Assembly (NCBI GenBank): GCA_028551475.1
Contig: CM052356.1
Span: 14,349,884-14,413,883, forward strand
DNA: 64,000 bases
Direction of reading: 5' to 3'
DNA from: Casuarina equisetifolia
Taxonomy: Eukaryota; Streptophyta; Magnoliopsida; Fagales; Casuarinaceae
The translations under genes and the position numbers were made by a program. The notes under the pieces are model-generated. The model made no database searches. It saw only the letters and a program-made list of their open reading frames with translations, and was not told the DNA's origin. Below are positions 58,201 to 64,000 of the stretch, piece by piece. How positions within the stretch are numbered: the first letter of the stretch is position 1; each line of letters begins with the position of its first letter.

Positions 58201-59887
58201 AAACTCTTCATCATCTAGACTCTCATCCTGTCATATGGAAGTCTGACTTAAAAATTGCTCTAGTGGTTTTGAAAAATGTGAGGTCATGTGCCTAAGCTCA
58301 CCATGTAACAAAATTCCTATTATCAACCAAGGAATAAATGAGAAACTTCCTTTATTGCACATGTTTCAATAAACACAGGTTTCCTTGGTCAATGTGTAAA
58401 CGCAATCAAATTATAAACTGAAGAAAAAGGTTGACTGAATACATATTGAGCCTCAAGAAAGTAAGAGGCAGTTGATCCTCACTTGGCAGTAAATAAAGTG
58501 TGTATGGTGCAATTTACATAATAGTTGTTGACCCAACCATTTCCCAGTTCATCCATATAAAATTACCTGAAGCTCCTTAGCAAGGGCCACCACTTCATCC
58601 AAATTTGCATTACTTTCCTGTGAGAAAGATAACCATTCCAAGTGACTTGCCTTGCAGGAGTAATTAACTGTATAAAAGTCTTAATGTAGAGAGAGTAGAT
58701 ACAAAATAAAACTGCAAATTTTTGGAACAGCTACTCCTAAGTCAAGTAAGCAACAGAGTTTTACCTCCTATGCTTCAGACCTCTATATCTACACCAGTAT
58801 AAATAAACCTGATCGGGGGCAAAGGCCTTAAAGTAGACTCACCTTCAGGGTTTTGCCATCAGGGGCTATATCCCTGTCATGGAAGCACCACCTATCGACC
58901 CCTAGCTTGTTTATAAATTCAAAATTGGCTCTCACTGTTTTACACATAAAAAAATAAAAACTTAGATCATTTCCCCTTGTACATGTATCAATGCAGAGTT
59001 CAAAAAAATTGGACTAATAGAGTTCAGTCTTTACTTCTTCTCTTGGCCATAGCCACTGAATTTGTACCATCTTCCCAAGGCCAATACTTTGTAGGTGCAC
59101 CAAATGGGTCGCTACCAGTCCCACGAAATGTGTGCCAAAATGCAACGCTAAATCTCAGCCAATCCTGCCTCCGAAAAATCATTTTTTAAGAAACTGCTTG
59201 GAAGAGGTTATGTGATGGTAAGAATAAAAACTGACCTTCATTTTCTTCCCAAGGATCACCTCCTCTGCATTATACCACTTATACGCCAGAGGATTCTTGC
59301 TAGATGGACCCTGAAAAGACAGAAATTGCATATGAAGGCATCGCAGTCAAGAAGACTCAACTCCGGTTAATATTCCACCAGACGTATATCTCAGGCACAG
59401 TTAGTTTTCCACCAATACAGATATATTGGGCGTGATGTTCATTAAAACAAGAAAATTCGTAAAGCTATATAGTAAGAGAAACAGATGAAGGGAGATGAGA
59501 GACGAAGAAGAAAAAAAAAAAAAGGCATCTTTGATGAAGCGGTAGTACAGAAATTGAAACCAATGACCCGGACCAGTGGGTCATTACTATCCCTACCTCA
59601 TACTTAATATTTGGAATCCCAGGAAAGAATTCCCCTTCCCATTCGCCTGAATCATCGCATTCCTTATCAAGATCAGCAGGACATGTTGGAGGATTAGCAA
59701 TCTGGGGGAAATAGGAACCAACCAACCCCAAATTAAGATAAGAGGATTCATTTGGATTACCATTTAGGAAAAACAAATACAAAGAACTGTAAGGAATATA
59801 AAACATAAAAGAGAAGCTTACCACTCCAAGAGAAATCACATTCAAACAAAGAAGAAGCAACAAAATCTTCCCAGCCTTCATTTCCAT
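55272..59887 (-). CDS. XYLA: Xylose isomerase, ER-type plant enzyme; apparent 1-nt deletion
   Basis: Interconverts D-xylose and D-xylulose (EC 5.3.1.5). Coding exons are 59887-59822, 59701-59597, 59310-59236, 59164-59035, 58934-58843, 58617-58567, 57837-57761, 57677-57623, 57506-57405, 57163-57112, 56993-56948, 56866-56811, 56516-56465, 56346-56267, 56137-56068, 55964-55924, 55815-55716, 55601-55530 and 55427-55272, all GT-AG. The order matches Arabidopsis At5g57655. It has a signal peptide (residues 1 to about 25) and metal/catalytic blocks [54 protein letters not shown] and HISGMD. The exon at 56,137-56,068 is 70 nt, one base short of the frame: after TDI (residue 357) one G is missing beside 56,105, and a stop follows in the next exon. 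Later exons resume the family sequence cleanly. A 5-codon upstream ORF (59,895-59,878) overlaps the start. Without the deletion the frame implies about 492 aa. Confidence 0.93.
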
Positions 59888-59905
59888 AGTCTCATGCAAA
59901 CTCCT

Positions 59906-60246
59906 CTGCGATCAACAGTAACAAAGTCACATATGCGCCAATCATCAGACAATAAACACAGCCCAGCAGAACATCTAAAAACAAATTAACACATACATCC
60001 TCAGGCACATATATGTAACCCAGCAAACCACCGCATAGTATGACAATTTTTGGGAAAAGCCATAACCAACATAGAGTATAAGAACATGGATTGCCATTAA
60101 AATCAATAATCAAGCACCAAACTTAGAATCCCAAAACGTTAGAACACTCATCTTCGGTAAAAATTCAACCAGAAACGATCAAATCAAAGAAAAAAAGACC
60201 TAAAAGATTCAAGAAAACTCCAAAGAGAAAGAGAGAAAAGACTCAC
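59906..60246 (-). other. 5' UTR intron of the xylose isomerase gene
   Basis: Minus strand. A GTGAGT donor at 60,246 and an acceptor ATCGCAG ending at 59,906 lie 18 nt above the chosen ATG. The donor context and pyrimidine-rich stretch are good, but no transcript is available. An AT-rich TATA-like stretch at about 60,327-60,362 lies upstream. Confidence 0.55.
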
Positions 60247-62010
60247 GGACTGAAACGTAATTTTTGGCTCTACCGCAATTGCGAAAGGAACTGGCAAGTC
60301 CCTCAGTCTCAGCTAGTATGCGTGGCAGTATATATCTATGTATATTGTATATATATATATCTTTAGATACGAGAGACTAATTAGTTTAATGATTCCGGAT
60401 GGAGGACTACTTCGTAAATCCCTAACGTGCATGCCGATGTTAATTTTGCCCTTTGTTTTTTCTCTTTCGAAGTGCATCCTCACCGGGGGTATTAGTGACA
60501 TTTAGTTATCGTACTGCCGATAACTTCGGAGACTGAGTAACGGTGTGAGAAGATCACGCCTCTTTTTTAGTTGTGAGGATATCCACGTCCATTTAGTTGT
60601 TTGGGATGAGGTCCGAGTCAGCTATGACACATCCAATTGGACTCCGTCATCTTTGTCCCTAACTTGGTAGATTCACAAAACAAGGCTCTTAGCTTATCAT
60701 TAAATCATGGGAACATTTTCTCATCTTAATTTATTATTACTTCTATTTCTAACTAACAAGATTCTCGAAAATTCTTGATTTCTTTTTTTTTTTTTTTTTT
60801 ATTTCAAGACAAGGGAAAAATGTTTGTTAATAAATCTCCATTTTCTATTTATTTATTTTTCAATATTATGCTTATTATTGTCCACTTTTAGGGAAGAGTT
60901 TTATGGTAGCATTTTAATTATTTATTTAAAATTCTGGTGTCAAAGAAGAAAAGAAATAGTGTTGTTGGATTCTATTCTAACCGTTAGATCAACCCCAAAG
61001 GAAAAGCTTCTTGGGCCATGGGTTTGGAAACTGAAGTTGATGAAGAGACTAAGTGGACTTCTCAACCCATTCTCTGTGGGCTCGATTCAACAATTGACAG
61101 TCACTGGATTGGACCTCCTTAAATGCATTCATCCCCACCTCCTTTTTCTTGCCAACCAACTTTATCTAGGACATTGAGGGCATTAAATTTCCGATTTCAA
61201 TTCTTTCTTCTCCGAGTTAGCTAGGTACAAAGGATGCAATTTATTGTCTTAATGGAATTTTAATTTCAAGCATTGAATTTGAGATGCTCTTCTTTTGAAA
61301 AATAAACGCTTGTTAAAGATCTTATTGTAACTAGGAATTTGATAGAAAAGAAGCAAAATTAGAATATAATCCATAAAGATTGACCTCTATATGAACAATA
61401 ATAAGGAATAATCTATTTCCGTAATGTGGATAATGATTTTTATTGGGAGACAGGCCTTAGAACAACATTAGATAATAGCACACAACTCTGTTTCCAATTG
61501 TTTAACAGGACACTACAAACAATTTCCTTCACAAAAGTTTTGACAAAGAATGTTGGAAGGAAGGATTCTATTTGTTTCTAGCAAAGGGGTTGTTCCCCAT
61601 CTATACATATGATGATGCAATCTTCCAAGTAAGTCTTGTGAACCCAAAAGTAAATACATCCCCAGCTGAAAACATCGGGATGATATTGCTTCCCTTCGTG
61701 GAACTTAAATTCTATGACAATTGGTTTGGATTTTGACCTGCCGTTGATCTTTCTTTTGCTTTGTACTTTAGATGACAGTGTTTGAAGGTTTGTATATTTG
61801 ACAGACCATTGCGAAGAGAAAAGGAGAATGGGTTTTGATTCCATTCGAGGGACTAAAATCCCACGCTTACAGTTGGTTTGGATTTTGACTTGCGGTTGAT
61901 TATGTAGCTATTGTTTTACCCTATCTAACTCGAGGTGAAAGAGAGATTGGTATCTCTTTTTGTCACACTTCAATATTATGTGCCTAGCATCAGCATACGA
62001 AGTGCAAATA
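60247..62010. other. Xylose isomerase upstream region and intergenic DNA
   Basis: No gene can be supported. Open frames at 60,824-61,177 (plus) and 61,578-61,844 (minus) match nothing I recognise. A near-identical run of about 30 bp (ttggtttggattttgac-type) occurs at 61,719-61,748 and again at about 61,872-61,900. Confidence 0.4.
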
Positions 62011-62015
62011 GCTAT

Positions 62016-62165
62016 TATTTTGTGTTATGATAGTATTAAAGCCAAATAATATACCAATCTTGTCAAGTAGATGTAAACATACCAATAATATGTTTACATC
62101 TATTTGACAAGATTGGTAAATTATTTGGCTTAATATTATCATGCTTTGTATTATGTAATAATAAA
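62016..62165. repeat. Long fold-back (inverted repeat, about 70-bp arms)
   Basis: The left arm, about 62,016-62,083, pairs with the right arm, about 62,092-62,165, with few mismatches. The inner parts, such as 'accaatcttgtcaa.tagatgtaaacat', are almost perfect, with only a short loop of about 8 bases. Such structures are typical of fold-back MITEs. A transcribed copy would form a miRNA-like hairpin. There is no coding capacity. Clear target duplications were not found. Confidence 0.8.
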
Positions 62166-62955
62166 AGCAAACCAAGTTCTTCTCTGTCAGTAACTTCGGG
62201 TCCTAATATTTAAAATAATCAAAAATAATTTTTCTCGGCCTCTCCCATCCTACACAACTTCTACATAGTTATTACTTACTAAAATGCCAAATAATTTGGT
62301 AGACAGACGTGAGCCCAACACTCAGACAAAAATAAGATGTTGCAGCAAAATAGTGCACAGGGCGTGCTTAATATTAATAGGAGTTTATTAAACCGGTAGA
62401 AGACCCATGATACGTATTAACTTAAAACATTCCTTAATCCAAATAGAAAAGAAACGGACAACTTACATCCTATATCTAACCCAGCAAACCAACCACATAA
62501 TGCAAAAAAAGAAAAAAAAAAAAATCCCCAACCAAACCCACCTCTTTGTACAACGAATCACAACAAGGAGACAGGGAAAATCACAGAGAACGTATCTGGA
62601 AGGAGTAAAGGTTAGCGTTATCAGTGGTTTCATTGTTTATCTGGAGACAGCAACAAAGGAAAATTTTGGCCTTTGATATGCAATGAACATTAGAGAATTG
62701 GAACTGCTCTGTGTCGGAGACGAACCGCGACGAATGTTGTTGTTGGGTTGTCATGACATTCCAGGACCTGTTGCCCGTTTACGTTAATTGTCAGTAAGGC
62801 ACAACTGCCCCGAATAAGAACCACGAAGCTAGAGTATGATCTGTCTGAAGGCACGTGATCGGTGATTTTACAAAACTGGGCTGGGCTCCAGGTGTCTTTG
62901 AACGACAGAGGACCGACACTTCCTTGTCTAACTGTAGGCCTTCCCCTTGCAAAAG

Positions 62956-62988
<33 letters not shown>

Positions 62989-64000
62989 CGGATAAGGACA
63001 ATATGTATATACATTCACTGGCTTTAAATGCGAGTGACGAACAGAATAGTGAAGACCTTGAGAAATCTAGTCGATGCCAGGTCACAAGAGAAGAGAAAAA
63101 AGAAAAAAGGAAAAAAAAAGTTAAAAAAGAGGAGGGAGAATGTAGCCAACGCATGGAGAAACGACACTAATACTATGGTGGGTGAGAAGTTTTGACCTGT
63201 AAAGATTGTTAGGCTGTTCCAAATGGATAATTTCTGACAGCCGTGTTGAAGAGATATTTCTGCCAAATGGCTGAAAAACAAGCGAACAGATGGTCCAAAA
63301 AGGGTGGGCGCATGATCATTCTACCCCTGAGGATGCGTTACAAAATTCAATCTTACTCAATAGTCAATTTAATAACAGACAAGTTTTTATTCTTTATCAA
63401 AACATCAATATTTTAATAGTTAATTTCTTATTTTAGCTATAACATCTCAGAACCCCAAACCCATTTTGTCTTAAAAAAAAAAATCTTTTCTTCTTATAAA
63501 AACATTTCCTAAATAAAATTTAGGTAATGTGATAATTTTACCACTTTTTTTTAACACACACCTTCATAGACAGAAGGTACACCCTCTAAAGTTTAGTTTT
63601 TATACTATATTAGAAAATGTAAAAATGGATAATTTGTTTTTTTTATAAATAATTTTTTTCAAGTATAAAACTTTTGCGACATTCGCTAATAGGAAGAATC
63701 TCATAATCCATTGTGGCCTTCAACCTTGTGGGGTATCAAAGTCCTTCATTTATGTCTCTCTATGCCTCGTGAGAAGCCACGAGATAAAGTGCTAGTTGGG
63801 ACCGTCATCCAGCAAATTACTACTCTGCTTTGTACCTCAAGTTGACGCACTATGTTGTGTTTATGAAAAAAAAAGTCCCTTGTTCCAGGCTCACAGTGAA
63901 GCAGTAGTCGTCATCTGCCATAAATTATCTTTTTACTTTTTTGGTTGCCTGCTTCAGAAGGCTTCTATTTGTCCACAGACCCAATTCCTGAATTCTTCTT
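62166..64000. other. Right-end intergenic DNA with a (GA)n microsatellite
   Basis: No recognisable gene. 62,690-63,180 is less AT-rich than its flanks and has open frames on both strands. A (GA)n run lies at 62,955-62,983. The CT-rich opposite strand could be a 5' UTR of a minus-strand gene, but no coding exon follows that I recognise. Confidence 0.4.
62955..62983. repeat. (GA)n microsatellite
   Basis: An uninterrupted GA dinucleotide run of about 14 units. Confidence 0.95.

Noticed and set aside
62690-63180. Several overlapping frames up to 154 codons on both strands around the GA repeat
   Set aside because: Much of the translation comes from the microsatellite and its CT-rich complement; no domain or conserved motif is visible.

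Overview
This is nuclear DNA from a flowering plant. The evidence is many GT-AG introns of plant size, a plastid-targeted DXS gene, an ER-type xylose isomerase, LTR/copia, LTR/gypsy, TRIM, LINE and SINE debris, and a nuclear copy of plastid ndhB. The species cannot be named from the sequence. All four recognisable host genes lie on the minus strand in the right half (33-60 kb). The left half (0-33 kb) is almost entirely transposon fossils embedded in old duplicates of DXS upstream DNA.

Layout: 0-3 kb holds the 3' part of a Ty3/gypsy element that landed in intron 1 of a relic DXS copy (exon 1 at 3,096-3,212). 3.2-5.15 kb is the upstream DNA of that relic, cut by a Ty1/copia element (5,153-9,730) that itself contains a piece of plastid ndhB (about 7,336-7,748). 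9.7-12.5 kb holds a copia tail, a truncated SINE with 12-bp target duplications, and unexplained DNA. 12.5-14.0 kb is a third copy of the DXS upstream DNA. 14-16 kb contains a gypsy tail. 16.1-20.5 kb is a dead L1-type LINE. 20.77-26.25 kb is a full-length Ty3/gypsy fossil with a perfect CACCT target duplication. 26.45-27.71 kb is a solo LTR with a perfect CTAAA duplication. 27.84-33.12 kb is a Ty1/copia element whose interior carries an inverted block.

Genes: 33,352-38,354 is a complete 10-exon, 731-aa 1-deoxy-D-xylulose-5-phosphate synthase of the DXS2-like clade, with a TRIM in intron 4. 44,280-51,826 is a complete 8-exon, 182-aa ARL1-type small GTPase with a 19-nt micro-exon and a 3.4-kb last intron. 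53,453-54,143 is a two-exon secreted or luminal protein of the At4g14100-like family. 55,272-59,887 is a xylose isomerase gene of about 20 coding exons whose splice sites are all good, but which lacks one base in one exon, giving an early stop. The right end (60.3-64 kb) has no recognisable gene but holds a long fold-back of roughly 70-bp arms.

The genes act in unrelated processes: plastid isoprenoid precursor supply, Golgi trafficking, an unknown secretory-pathway role, and pentose isomerisation. No operon-like logic applies. The strongest structural story is an ancient triplication of the DXS 5' region, with one complete gene left and two relics buried by transposons. No previously undescribed gene system was identified.
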